Below are positions 47,299 through 59,500 of a stretch of 64,000 nucleotides of DNA, piece after piece. Every line of letters begins with the position of its first letter. Positions within the stretch are counted from its first letter, which is position 1. The stretch lies in the NCBI GenBank assembly GCA_006384855.1, contig VCJN01001064.1, positions 101,472 through 165,471 on the forward strand, in the 5' to 3' direction. A program made the translations under genes and the position numbers. The DNA is from Tetraselmis striata. Lineage: Eukaryota; Chlorophyta; Chlorodendrophyceae; Chlorodendrales; Chlorodendraceae. Under the pieces are notes generated by a model. The model saw only the letters and a list, made by a program, of their open reading frames with translations. It ran no database searches and was not told the DNA's origin.

Positions 47299-49904
47299 AC
47301 GCCTAATACTGTACGAATGTACTGTGAAACTGGGCTTTGACAAGTTCCTCTTCTTGCCAACACCGTACAAGGTACTATTCACCTAGCTAGTGAAATAAAC
47401 CCGCACTATGTACTACACGCATGTCCACCACCCTTTGACTAGATGCGTCGCTACCCTTCCATGCTAACCGTTTACATGCATCAGTACAAGGGCCTCTTGT
47501 CGGTGTCGGCCAAGGATCAAGCCAAGACCTTCATGGTCAGGTTCGCGTTCATTGTGGGAAAGCGCCTCACGCGCAATCTCAAGATCCAGTCTCAGGCCAA
47601 GGCCGCAGCTCCCCACTACGAGGTGGACGAAAGGGTCCGCCGGTGCCAAGCCCACAGTCCCTCCCAAGTCTACGGATCATGCCCGCGGATCGCTGAAGGA
47701 CAAACGTTACGATTTCTAGCCAACCGGGAAGTCGGCCACGGTGGAGAGCAAAACCGCGTGGTGCGCCAAAATTATGTGCGAGGGCGCCATGACATGCACA
47801 TGCACCCGACCCCTCGCAAGGTGCAATTTCCTCCACCACGTCTCCCCATTGGGGCTGGACAAGGACCAAGTGCTGACCATGATCAAGAGCGGGCGCGCCG
47901 CCAAGGCCAAGCACTGGATCCCCATACTCGCAGTCACGGATCTGACAATAGGCTTCTATCCCCATCACGTAAATGACAATGTAGGCAGACTAGCATCGGT
48001 TCACATCTTAACTTTCGCCACTGAGCAAGTCAAAGTCGGATCACTTACATGCTTCACAGCTCCACCAGTTCATTTCGTCGCAGCCACAGATCAAGCGCAC
48101 GGATCGCCGTTGTAAACATGCTCATAAGCTCCTTTCCCCAAAATCAATTACAAATTGCAAAGGCGTCCAACATCCACACATGCACAAAACGTTCAAGAGA
48201 AATACACATCTTTCCATAGACACAAAGTTTGCGAGCAGCGTTCCATCATATAATCACGCCGCTAATTAAAAGAGAACACAAAGCGCGAACTTGCCATCTA
48301 TATCCAGACCACGGAATCAAGCAGCAAGAATTGATTGCTAAAGATAACATGTTCGCTGTGCCGGCTACGCACAGCATTAAATATGGGCAACATGGATCCA
48401 GTCGTGCAGCGCATTTTCAGTCGACATGGATGCCTGCTAGAAACAGCTACCACGGGGGGCCGCGCTCAGGAGCCCAAGAAGTTCATGCATGGGGCAAGAG
48501 GATTTTCTGTACTCTTTATGTGCGCTGGCCAGATCGCGCTATTTTATGGCTCTCCACACAACACGAAGACGGTTCAAAAAAAATAAAAAACAGATACAAT
48601 GCCATCAACGACAGAGCCATGGATCTCACGGCCTGGCGGCTCCAGCAGCTAATGCAAGATGCACCATCGCAATGGGACGCCAACTCTCTCAGCGATTGGG
48701 AGCGAGCTATTTCTAAGGATCTCAAGCAGTTCGCCGCCTAGGTGGAGTATGTGTTTAGCCAGATCAAGGACTAATTGCCGAGCCTGGTGATCGCAACTGT
48801 ACCGTGCGTGGACACGTCGCTGGCTGGCGACGGTTGGGGTCTCAGAGGCCACCGATCGGGTTGTGTGTTCAAACTTATGGTGGCCATGCGGGCCCTCCGC
48901 AGCGCCTACACGGCGGCAGGATGAAGGCCCACAACACCTGGCGACGCGCCGTTCGCGTGGATACTGGAAACATCACCCATCTTCGAGACGGATACTCGAC
49001 CGCTCATCTTGGAGGACAAGCAAGTGTTCACCCACCTGCTCGAAAACCCGGTGCAACCGGACGCGGCAATGGCGGGATCGAGCGCTGACCGCAAAACCAT
49101 GCTCTTCTCCAACATGGGGAGGGAGGACCAGTTCGACTCCATCCAGGGTTGGACCTCAGTCCCAATGATCCGATTCCTTCAAGCATGTTTGCCGCCCAAC
49201 TAAAAGCATGCTGCAAACAGTGGAATCATGGCACATCACGCCGCGCTACCCGCACAACACCTTGGGTAGTCCTGTGAAAATGTCACCCAAATATATGCGC
49301 TGCAAGGACTCATACGCTTTCAAACGCCACCGGCACGAATGGGGCAGACACGGCGTGGGAGTAGTTCTCACCCGCGATCAACCAAGCGGCGCATGGATAC
49401 CAGCAAAGCCGCGAGTCCAACATATCGAGCTCTCAATGGGGTTCCATAGAAATTACAATCTGCAGGCTAGATCCCGCAACATCTCAGCTCAACCGCCGAG
49501 AGCTAATCGCCGATAACACGGACCTCCTCACAACGCGGGAGCGGTGCGAATTCTACGGAGACGCAAATCTGTCCATCAGACTATGGACAACAATACTCAA
49601 TTGGGACTCCTCGCCGTCGGATCGGCCGGTCCAAGATCAACCTACCAGAGACCACAAGCGCCGCGCGCTTGGTCCAGATCATGATGCAGACGCCCCGGTG
49701 AACAAGTGCCCAACCCCCACAGATCCGGCGCCGGCACGCGCGGCCCTGGGGGGCGCACCCAGCCAGGTCGCAACCCCCAGCAGGAGTCCAGGGACCAAAA
49801 CAACCTGCCCCAACCAGTCGTCAGCCGCAAACCGCACTGCGACGGGCCCGATAGGCAAAGCAGTTCCAACCCCGGCGGGGCGACCGGAGATGGCAAGCGC
49901 ATCT

Positions 49905-50870
49905 GGCAGCGCCAGCAGGGACTCATCGTATGCGGGGACGCATCAGCCATTGGATTCGGCGCAAGGGTGGTGAACCCATACGGAAACTTCGAGGGTGGCC
50001 CCGACACATGGGCAGTCCCGTCACACGAGCCGCTCCAGCAATGGGGCACACCGGTATTCCAAACCGCGTTCACAGAGGCGCCACGAAAAGCCGCCGATGA
50101 TCAGTCTTATTCCATCACCGAGCGGGAGCTCGATTGCTTACTGGCATTTCTCCTCATCGCACTGATCTGGATGCCGCAGTTGCTACGCCACTCCGCCATG
50201 CTCTACCTAACGTACTCCCAGAATACATAGAGAGACATCAGGCGCATGCGAGGCGGACCACGGGTGTTTCACATCGGGTGCGAGATATGACAGCTCTGCC
50301 TCTTGCAGGACATCGATCTGCAGATCAAGTGGCTGCCACGCGAGCACGCCCTCATGCAATGCGCGGACGATGAGTCCAAAGAAGAGGACCCATCGCTGTG
50401 GGCGCTCAGCCCATGGCACACCGAGCTCATCCAGCAACGCTGGGCGGTGGCGAACATAGCATTCCAACAGAAACAGATTTTGGAAGTTTTCGGCGAGGCG
50501 GTCACCGCCAAATATGGGCATTTCTTCTCTCGAGCTCTCTGCCCCGGCACGTCAGGCATCGACGGGTTCGCATAGGCGTGGTTCACATCAGCGGTCCCCA
50601 AGCCGCTCTGCAGGGTCAACGGACCGTTTACCCACATGACACGCGTCATCCAAAAACTAATTGATGAACGCACCGTCGTATTGCTCATATTCCCAGATTG
50701 GGTGGCAGGCTGGCGGGCAATGCTCACTCCCAATCTGAGCATTCCCAGTCCGCGACGCATTTACGTTGCCAAAGCAAGACGCCGGAGGCGCGAACCAGTT
50801 GCAGTTCAAGCCGGGCTCACGGGTTCCGCGCAAGGCGCGCGAGGCGGGATTAAAATCGCAGTCAAATTAT
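49905..50870 (+). pseudogene. RNase H and linker of a YR retroelement, broken
   Basis: GLIVCGDASAIGFGARVVNP carries the first RNase H Asp. TERELDC matches the conserved Glu block. A stop ends this frame at 50230. In another frame QDIDLQIKWLPREHALMQCA (last RNase H block) and then GTSGIDGFA ... VVLLIFPDWVAGWRAML continue as the post-RH region, similar in layout to 35480-35870. At least two frame changes are needed. Confidence 0.6.
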
Positions 50871-51468
50871 GAGGTTGTCGCGGTGTTTATCATTTGGGAC
50901 AACAACGATTGGATTACAACATGGCGCGAGGCGCGCTAAGCATCACGAGGCTAGATCTAAGGACTCAAAGGCGTCGAAAACTCATCCTCGGCATCAGAGT
51001 TAGCCTCATCATCAGACCCTAGTTCCATTTGCACTAGCCGATCCCGTTGACGGGCGGGGTACATGCGACAGTCTCAGCTAGACTGACGGGAACAAACAAA
51101 CAAAGGTGGGGTGCAATGGTGGTGGTGGTGGTGCAAAGGCGAGAGACTTCCCGAGAGGAGAATACAACAATAATTGGTTACAAGGTTGTCACCACCCGCT
51201 ACTATGTATACTAAGGCTAGTGTCGGCAGTGGTCATGAGACCATGCCGACCTATAGCAGCACGCCCACTGCGAAGAGCGTCACCTTGGAGAGACGATCAG
51301 AAGTCCAAACGTCTGCCTCGTTTTGGCATGGCATTGCTCAGTATATTGCCTGGTACTGACAAGTCCCAAGCAGACATATACGGACCTCGGGTAATCGATA
51401 CCCGGTACGAGTACTAGTGCGCGCGTCGTGCGCACCCTCGTACTAGTACCTGTCGTACCCGTAGAATG

Positions 51469-52641
51469 TTACGCCACTCTGCGGTACTGGTACTCGTACA
51501 GTATTATGCCAAAGATAGTGCAGGAAAAGTTACACAAAAGTATAACTGTCACATACACATAGCCCAATGTTGTCCTCACATGGCGATGGCGCCCATGGGA
51601 AGCATGCGTAACACTCTCACCTTCCACAACAATGTCATGCTGCAAACGGCCACGTTTCACACCGTGTAAAGTGTGGCCCTTATACAAACCCGCGGCACGT
51701 AAGTGCCCCTTGAATCGGAAGTTCATACCGGCACTGCTCATGCCATGGGCCCGAAATCCAGCCGGACGCCCAACGGCCAGGGGACGAAACAGAAAGTCCG
51801 TCAAAGGCCACCCGGCATCAGCCATGGCGGTCGCATACCGGCCTAGCCGATGGAGCGCAGGCAAAGCGACTCACTGCCCGGGGGCAGCAGCTCCATCTCC
51901 ATGACGCCGCTGTGAGCGGTTAGGTTCCCCTTGGTCGTCCCGTAACGGGGCTCTGCCAAAACACGATCATCCGCGGTCAAACGACCGGCAACGATCGCGT
52001 CCCACGCATGGCGCAGATCCACACCGCCCACCAAGAAATCTGCCAGCTCCATGGTGCCGGCCTCAAAACCACGGGCGGCGGTCTCCCACAAATACAACAC
52101 GATGCAAACATCGCGATGCACCGCGGCAATGATCACCAAGTCCGCGGTAGTCCGCAAGATCAGACCATCCATGAACTGGACCAGCTCTGCCAGGGTCGCG
52201 TAGTCCAACGGCACTGCGCCATTCTCCACGTACCCCGGCTCAACCAGGTCACGCTTATAACCAACCACCCATGTATTTGACGAAGCTCACGGCATACACA
52301 TGGTTGGTATGCTTAGGCACGCCCAGCTCAGGTAGGGTTGTCGCTAGTTGCGACACGGCATGCCACAGATATCCCGGGGAAGCAGGCCGGCTCCCGTCAC
52401 GCATCAGCTTGCACCCATGATGATGGCGATGCCAATATTCCGCGAAGAATATTAGCACATCCCATTCGGTGCAGGTCTCCGGGGTAGGAGTCAACGGCGG
52501 AGGGACGGTGCTCGCCCAAGCCTCGAATTCTCGCCGAATCCCGCGACGGCGCTGCGTAGTCACATGCCTCTCCCAACGGGAGGCCACCCGCGCAGCGGAA
52601 GTCATAGCAATAGCCGAGCGAAGGGCATACTCTGCAAACAT
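51469..52641 (-). pseudogene. Tyrosine recombinase of the Kangaroo-like element, with frame breaks
   Basis: Three overlapping frames on the minus strand make up one recombinase. The N-terminal part (52641-52255) reads TCTEWDVLIFFAEYWHRHHH and SPGYLWHAVSQLATTLPELG. The middle (52268-51843) holds the first catalytic Arg block HRDVCIVLYLWETAARGFEA. The C-terminal part (51864-51469) has HTLHGVKRGRLQHDI in place of HxxR and GHRH... then TTLGYVY for the Tyr. Frame shifts near 52260 and 51850 make it inactive as it stands. Confidence 0.65.
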
Positions 52642-52924
52642 TAATTTAACCTATTTTGCACCGTGGAATTCATTTTGCACCGTAGGGTGTGTTTATACCC
52701 TAGTTCCCGGGTCTACTATCAGTACTTAAGACTCACATGTGGTGTTGCTTGGGTTTGTAGACCTAGAGTGCAGTGCAGCATTCATCAGCGTGCAGGCCAG
52801 CCGCGACGCATATCCAATGTTGGTTTTGGAGCATTTTGTTCAAAATGGGACAAGATGAGGCAAATCAACATTTATAATGATGATTACATCCAGCACCGGC
52901 TAGCCACAAGACGTTGCTAACAAT

Positions 52925-55860
52925 TTATTCGTTGAGCATCCCCAACTCAAGCAAGTTTTTCGTGGCTGCTTTAAACTTGACGACTCCGCCGGGTTCGCGT
53001 TGCGCTGGGGTGGTTGACATGACGTGGACGTAGTTGTTTCGTGGCTGGCTGATTTGCCACCCAGTTTGCGCATATGTCTTCACGACTCGGACGCTTTTAC
53101 CGTACCACTTCTTTCTGGCCATGGTGCCGTCTTCGTTGAACGCCTCACGACTTCCCGACGCGTCGTGGATGGCCTTCGCGTACGATAGTGGGACGGCTTC
53201 AACAAGCTTCCAAGGAAGCGTCATGCACTTCTCCCAACTTGTGTCAACTGGCTTCTTCCCTCCTTTTGTCTGCGCGTACAACCATAGGGGCATGAGAGGT
53301 TTGCCCTTTGCATCCGCATGGAAAGGCTCATATACAGTCACGGTCAACGTGTCTTCGGTAGTCTCGCGCGACTTCACAAGCCCGATGACGAATCTCGACT
53401 CCCAATCACCAAGAGTTTCAGGGCACTTGTCTTCCTCATGCACCTTATGATGGCCAAGGCCGCGAGGTATGTTAGTCCCGAGCGATGAGACGCCACGCCA
53501 TTTTTGTCCCAGTTGGGACAAAATAACAAGCACGGTAGATGAACCAAATTGTTTTGTCCCAATGACAAACAATGGGACTCACATCGGAGACGTCGATGAC
53601 AACGAGGTTCGAGCCCTTTGCATCGCTGGGCGATGTGTTGTCATGAAGCCTCTCCTTGGCGCCGGCGTGAACTCCCCGGAAGGCGCTGTCATCTTGAAGC
53701 ACTTGAGCACGAACCTCGGCTTCAACGCGAGCGGCTTCGGCATTGTTGAGGTCCGCGTTGGTAGCCATCGTGTGACGTGCCTCAGCGGGCGCGGTCTGCC
53801 CGTGCTCGCGCAAGAAGTCGTCAACTTCCTCCTTCCGTTGCGGCCAAAACCCGGAGAAAGCTACCGAAGGAGCAGTTTTCATCTCATCCAAGTCGTCGAG
53901 CAGGTTCTTCCAGCTCTCGCGCTCGACTGGGGAGAAGTGCCACTGGACCGCAAGGTCCATGATGTACGACCTGGCCTTTTTGAAGTCATCCAAGGACCTC
54001 TAGACCTTCACCGCGTCGGGCTTCATTTTGCCGCAAAGAGCGTACAAAAGGGGCCGGCCCGCACGAATCTCGGGCGTCCCAGTTGGCGCGTTCTGAGATC
54101 TGCACGGGCTCAGAAAGCGGTTTGTTGGACCACAAGGCGTTGCGCAACGAGCGGCCGGACGCGGCAGCGTCGTCACGCGTGAACTCAAATTTGTGCAGCT
54201 TGCTGATGTCCTGAATGTGGTCTTGGAAATGGGGCCTTAACCACTCAGAGAAGTCGAGGGAGAACGAGAGCTCAGCAATCTCCGGAGTGGGCGAGAATGC
54301 CTTCGCCACCAAGTCAAGAAAGGCCTCGATTGTGTAGGCGGAGCTGCGAGATAGCGCAAGACTGATGCGGCTGAATATCTGGCCAACCCGTTCGTGAGTG
54401 TGCCCGACAGGTAGGAAGACCAAATGAATGACGTCGCAGATGCCGATAGACACAAGCCAATTGCAGAGGGCCGCCACGTTCCTATTCTTGTTCTCCCTGA
54501 CGGTGTTGTCCATCAGGATTCTGATGTACGGAATCTTTCTACCACGGTGTTGAATTTCCTGCATCGCAGAACAGATTTCATCAGTCCATGGCTACCGGAC
54601 AACCACGGCGAATCTATCGGGAGGCTAACGAGCTCACCTTCATGATAGTGATCCATATTAGAGTGCACGTCGTGGACGAATCGTGGGGGATGGTGTTGGT
54701 GTAGTAATAGATGTCGTCCGGGCGGTATCCGTCGTACTTCACAGAGGTGAGGTGGTACTTGAGGAGCATGTCGGGCTTCACAGTCTTGGGGATGCAAACC
54801 CATTGAGGCAGCAGGGTCTTCGCGGAGTCCATGCTATCAATTTCGAAGAAGAAGAAGTTTCCATGGCCAAGGCGCGACTGGAAGACGGCGTTGTTCAGAT
54901 CCCTTCGTTCCTGGCGCACTCTTTCGAGGTGTACCTTCTGCTCAGCTCTGACCTGACGCCTCACGAGCTGCTGATGTTGACGGTGCACTTGACGTTCCTA
55001 TGGCGTCATGTCCTTTGTGCATATCTCGCGAGCTTGGTCTCGGAGTGCTTTGCCCGCCACGCAAATGGGACAGTGGCTGAACCGCTTCACCTTTGGCGTG
55101 GTGACATCCGGGAAGTCTTCGTTCCAAGTCCGGCAGAAAGTGTCGAACGATGCGAGCTTCGCTTCGCTCTCGGTAACCAAATCTATAAAGCGGCAGGGTC
55201 ATCTGAGAACCGAGGTCATCTGAGAAGAAGTACTCGAGAAACATGCGCACATGCTCCCTCGGTCCGGTTTGTCTGCTCTCGTATTGCTTGCGCTGCCTGA
55301 TGTACGTGGGTTCGTTATCCACCACCGACCGCTGGATCACGAGACGTCTGTGTTTCGAGACCTGATGCAAGGCCTCCCACGCACGCCCACACGTGTATAT
55401 GGGGCCTCGATGATCGAAAGAGCGCAAGTAGCCACCGTGATCAAACATGTAATCGAACTTGTCGGATGCCGACTCGTAGCCACCCTGAGAACCTGAGCGA
55501 GCCGGTCAAAGGAGCGGTTCCGATTGCCAGAGTATACGGTCAACGCACGGTCCAACACGGCATCAACGAGGGCCTCTCCGCACTGTGTGTATAGCTTGTG
55601 CACGCACTTCCGCGAACAGCATGGCGACTGCTCGCTAGCCTCCTTGGCGAGCATGAGGCGGATACAGTCGCGAGAAGTGCGCTTGCTGATCAGAGACGAG
55701 ACGTTGCCATTATCGCTTTCGGCGACCTCATCGGAGCCCTTGCCCCACGTGTACTTCCTTTTATCAACCTCCTTACGATCACTCGCACGCGCGTCGCAAT
55801 CACATGAGTACCCGCTGCGGCACGAACACGGCGGTAATGTAGCTGTAGTGTCCGACGCGC
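52925..55860 (-). pseudogene. DUF7869-like transposon protein, with in-frame stops
   Basis: Read on the minus strand: CDCDARASDRKEVDKRKYTW, SLISKRTSRDCIRLMLAKEA, PCCSRKCVHKLYTQCGEALV, FDHRGPIYTCGRAWEALHQV, FSHCPICVAGKALRDQARE, NFFFFEIDSMDSAKTLLPQW, then the diagnostic block MDNTVRENKNRNVAALCNWL followed by HLVFLPVGHTHERVGQIFSR (54520-54360). This DN..RENKN...FLPVGHTHE pattern is typical of the DUF7869 proteins spread by transposons in algae and animals. Downstream exons (to a donor GTGAGT at about 53578, and about 53440-52925) give a C-terminal domain. In-frame TAGs occur at 54995-54997 and 53999-54001, and a frame shift lies near 54060, so this copy looks dead. Confidence 0.65.
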
Positions 55861-56541
55861 CGGATCATGGAGAAGAGGCCATGCTTTCGACCGCCGCCAT
55901 GCTCCAGCGTGGGGCGAGTGGGGGGGGGGGGGTGAAGGACTGTGATCAGTGGTGAGGAAGAGTGACGGCCGATGACCGTTCTCGGACGGGCCGTTGACCG
56001 GGGTGAATAATATCCAGCTACGGGTCAAAATAATTGAACCTGATGACTCAAATACCGGAGCGTTACTGAGCCAAAATACAGGATGCCGTACAGGTGAGTT
56101 TGTAAATCGTACTACAGGAAATATTTAGGAAATATTTCCTTGGTAGTATTTCGTGTTATTTCGTGTTTCTTTCGTATGTCGGTAATAGTTCTATACTAGT
56201 AAGTACACCCGAATCCAATCCAAGGAATATATCATCCCATGAAGGAAGATTATTGCCACGCCGCTGTACTCTCGTACCGTTATGACTCTCGAGTAGGGAA
56301 TATTTTTTCTTCCAGTAATAGTAATATATAGTCGCAGTAGTTAGCTCTGTATATTCGTCGCGGTGCAAAATACATGAACCTGATGACGACGACGAGGTGC
56401 ACTATAGTGTGCGCACGCGCGCCGTTGGTCCAGCAGGGGTCAGAGCGGCGGCAGACTGAAACCACGTCATTTCCACCTCTCCCTCACCGCTTCCCACCAA
56501 GAAACCCGCTCATCTACCGCGTCAACCTACCTACCGCCAGA
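55861..56541. other. Divergent intergenic region
   Basis: Separates the minus-strand DUF7869-like gene from the plus-strand gene at 56542. It contains GAACCTGATGACTCAAAT (56037) and ATGAACCTGATGACGAC (56372), a short direct repeat, and a run of TAGGAAATATTT-like repeats near 56118. No gene is seen. Confidence 0.45.
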
Positions 56542-59500
56542 ATGGCGCCGAAAAAGAACGAGCCTGCCAAGGACAAGGAAGACAAGGACGACGCCACCCC
56601 AGGTGAGTTGCGCGCGCGTACAGTAGCTTCTTGCCTGCTCGACGCGTGATGCGGCCAGATCTAGCGAGTTCGGTTTGGGTTCCCTGTAGAAGCGGTGTAA
56701 TCTAGGACCGCTCGAGGTGTAGGCAGACGAGTGGGAATAGAAACCCAAACGAGACGAGCGGCATCAGGGTCATGCACGGTAGTATTACGTCCCGTCGAGG
56801 CAGCTGCGGCAAGTTCAGTAAGGATGCTAAATTGTGGTGGGAGGGGGATGGGGGTGGAGAGCGGCCACATGGACCCTGTGCATGTACTCCGCCGTAACGA
56901 GTGGTTTAGTACTAGTGTGAAGCGCAGTACTTAAAGACATAACATTATGTATTGGAAATAGTTTTGTCATCAGTGGGACGAAACGGTCTGTCATCGGTGG
57001 GACGAAACGGTCTGTCATCAGTGGGACGAAACGAAACGGTCTGTCATCGGTGGGACAAAACGGTCTGTCATCAGTGGGACGAATCGGTCTGTCATCAATG
57101 GGACGAAACGGTTTATCATCAGTGGGACGAAACGGTATGTCATCAGTGGGACGAATCGGTGTGTCATCAGTGGGACGAAACGGTATGTCATCAGTGGGAC
57201 GAAACGGTATGTCATCAGTGGGACGAAACGGTGTGTCATCAGTGGGAAACGGTGCGTCATCTTCTGTGCCCGAGCAGCCGGCGGCGAAGAAGAGCCGTGC
57301 AGCCTCAGCTTCTGCAGCTAGAGCGGGCGCTGAGGCATCAGGTAACCCCTGGAAACCGAGCCTTTTAGGAGGTAGAGTGCCGGCTTACGGCACGCACTCG
57401 CAAGGAGAAAGATCGGCCGCCGCTCTTTTGAGGGCCCAAATCATGAGCGGCCAAGTCCTCTCAGATGCTCAAATGCAGACAGCGCGAAGGCTAGTCGATT
57501 ACGAAAAACTCTTGCAAGCTTACTATCAATCATGTCCTTGCCTCTCCAATCATATGATTTTTGTGAGTGCACGGTGTCATATTGACATTGTTTGAAATCA
57601 TGTGTGTTGACAGGTTCGAAAGGACGCGCACATGAGCCAGTAGCGACTCAAGCTTCAAAGGAATCCAAGGGAAAAGAAAAGGTTTCAGAGACGATTGTGA
57701 CTCCAGGTAATTGTGATTGAAAGTATCAATCCCTGCCTTCTCACTCCCTTCGATTAATTTCTCGTCAGTGAGTTATCTGACGTTCCAACAGGTCGTCAAT
57801 TGGCGTAGGCAACCGCGTCGGAAGCAGCCGGTAAATCGAGATCCCCAGGAAAGAAAATCACGATTGGCTTTGATGGTGTATGGCGATACCGTTCAGTAGT
57901 TAATTGTGACGCCCACTGCTGGTGTGTTGAGTACTCTCTACTCATTCTTTACATGTTCCCCGAATCAAGGCTCTTCTTTGTCTAAAGGCCCGCCTCAAGT
58001 ACCGGAAACAGAGCCGGAGCCTGAGCTCCAGCCGGAGCCGGAGCCGGAGCAAGAGCCAGAGCCGGAACCTGAAATAGAGCACACTGAGCCGGAGCCGGAG
58101 CCCGAGCCGGAGCCTGAAACAGAGCCCACTGAGCCCGAGCCCGAGCTTCAGCATGAGCCTGAAACTGAGCCCACTCAGATGGAGCCTGAGCCGGAGCCTC
58201 AGCCCGAGCCGGAGCCCGAGCCTGAGCATGAGCCCACTCGGCTTGACCCGGAGCCTGAACCGGAGCCGGAGCCGGAGCTCGAGACTCCAGCGCCGACTAC
58301 CGGGCAAGCGTCCGGTTCTGGAGCCTCTGGTTCTCGAGCATCTCTTGCCGAGGCTCCGAGAAGAAGGGTTCTTGAATTCCTCAGTATGTGCACGGATGAA
58401 GAGGTCTTCGGCACAGAGGAAGAACATATGCAACGGGCGGCAGAGAAGCGTAAGCAAGCTCTCGTCATCACCGGCACTCCTGGACCCGAAAGGCACACAA
58501 AGCTGATGACAATCGCCTCTTTCAGCGATTTCTTTGACGACACCGACGACTCCCAAGCACATGATGGGGGCTACATCGACTTCACTTCGCGGAGCTGCAC
58601 TATCCACGGGTTCAAGAACACAAGTGTTGAGGTACAGATATATTTGTACATCGAATTGCACAAGGCGAGCCTGCTGACTGCCGATGACTTTTTCGATGAT
58701 CCGAAGGGGCCACTTCTCGCGTGCCTCGGAAAGATCAAGGACGTCGAGCTGGACTCGGACGGACGCTACGGGGTGAGTAAAACACAGCCGAGGTTTCAGA
58801 ATTTGTGTGTCAATATTTCAAATGTTCCCATGCTTGTTTCCGCAAATATTTTTAACGTTCCCATGCTTGCTTCCGCAGATCTATCTGGAGCCTTATCGCT
58901 TGGGATTGTACAAGGAGATCAGAATCGACGTGGTCTTTGAGAGGTTGCTACTGCACGCGATCCAGCCTCCACTCTCCTCCCAACCGCGGTTCTAGTCTTA
59001 CTACGCATGGACTTTGGTCGAGCGCAATGCGCTGGCGCAGGCGCCGAGAGGTTTCGCGTTTGGTCAGATTGACGTCGATGACTTGGCCAACATTGACAAG
59101 GATTTTCCGAACGCGCTTCCATACGTCGACACGTTCGCCGTCCCGCCGGCCTTGAATGGCTTCGCCGACACCGGTGCCGTCGACTATATCTCCTACGGCC
59201 ACCTCAAAGTCGAGATTGCTGTTCCAGAGGTGAAGACATCTCACGGTGGCGACATCAACATGTTATACGCCGACAAAGTCAACCTCGTCATCGACAAGGA
59301 TACGGGCGTGCCTCACATTTTCAGCTTCCCATCCGATAAGTTCGTCGCACCGCCGCCAGAATTTGAATTCCGTTCCCCAAAGCTGCAAGACTGCAATATG
59401 GTGGCGCAAAGCTACAAGGTAAAAGCCTATCGCGACATGTTGTACCTATCCGGATCAAATATGTGCAGACAAATCTAAATCAGTACACAATGCAACTTAC

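Larger units (their letters stand above)
47440..52641. mobile_element. Decayed Kangaroo-like YR retroelement (RNase H on +, recombinase on -)
   Basis: The plus strand carries structural-like frames (47443-49200; with a Cys/His cluster near 47790), then RNase H (49900-50230) and the post-RH linker (50290-50870). The minus strand from 52641 to 51469 carries a tyrosine recombinase facing the plus-strand genes. Opposite orientation of RT/RH and YR is, as I recall, a feature of Kangaroo from Volvox. Both sides have frame breaks. I find no RT active-site motif, and I could not define the terminal repeats. Confidence 0.55.

Noticed and set aside
53999..54997. TAG read as an amino acid (alternative genetic code), since two in-frame TAGs interrupt a well-conserved DUF7869-like frame
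   Set aside because: Kinesin and UBA2 both end properly at TAG, and the DUF7869-like gene also needs a frame shift near 54060. Decay is simpler.
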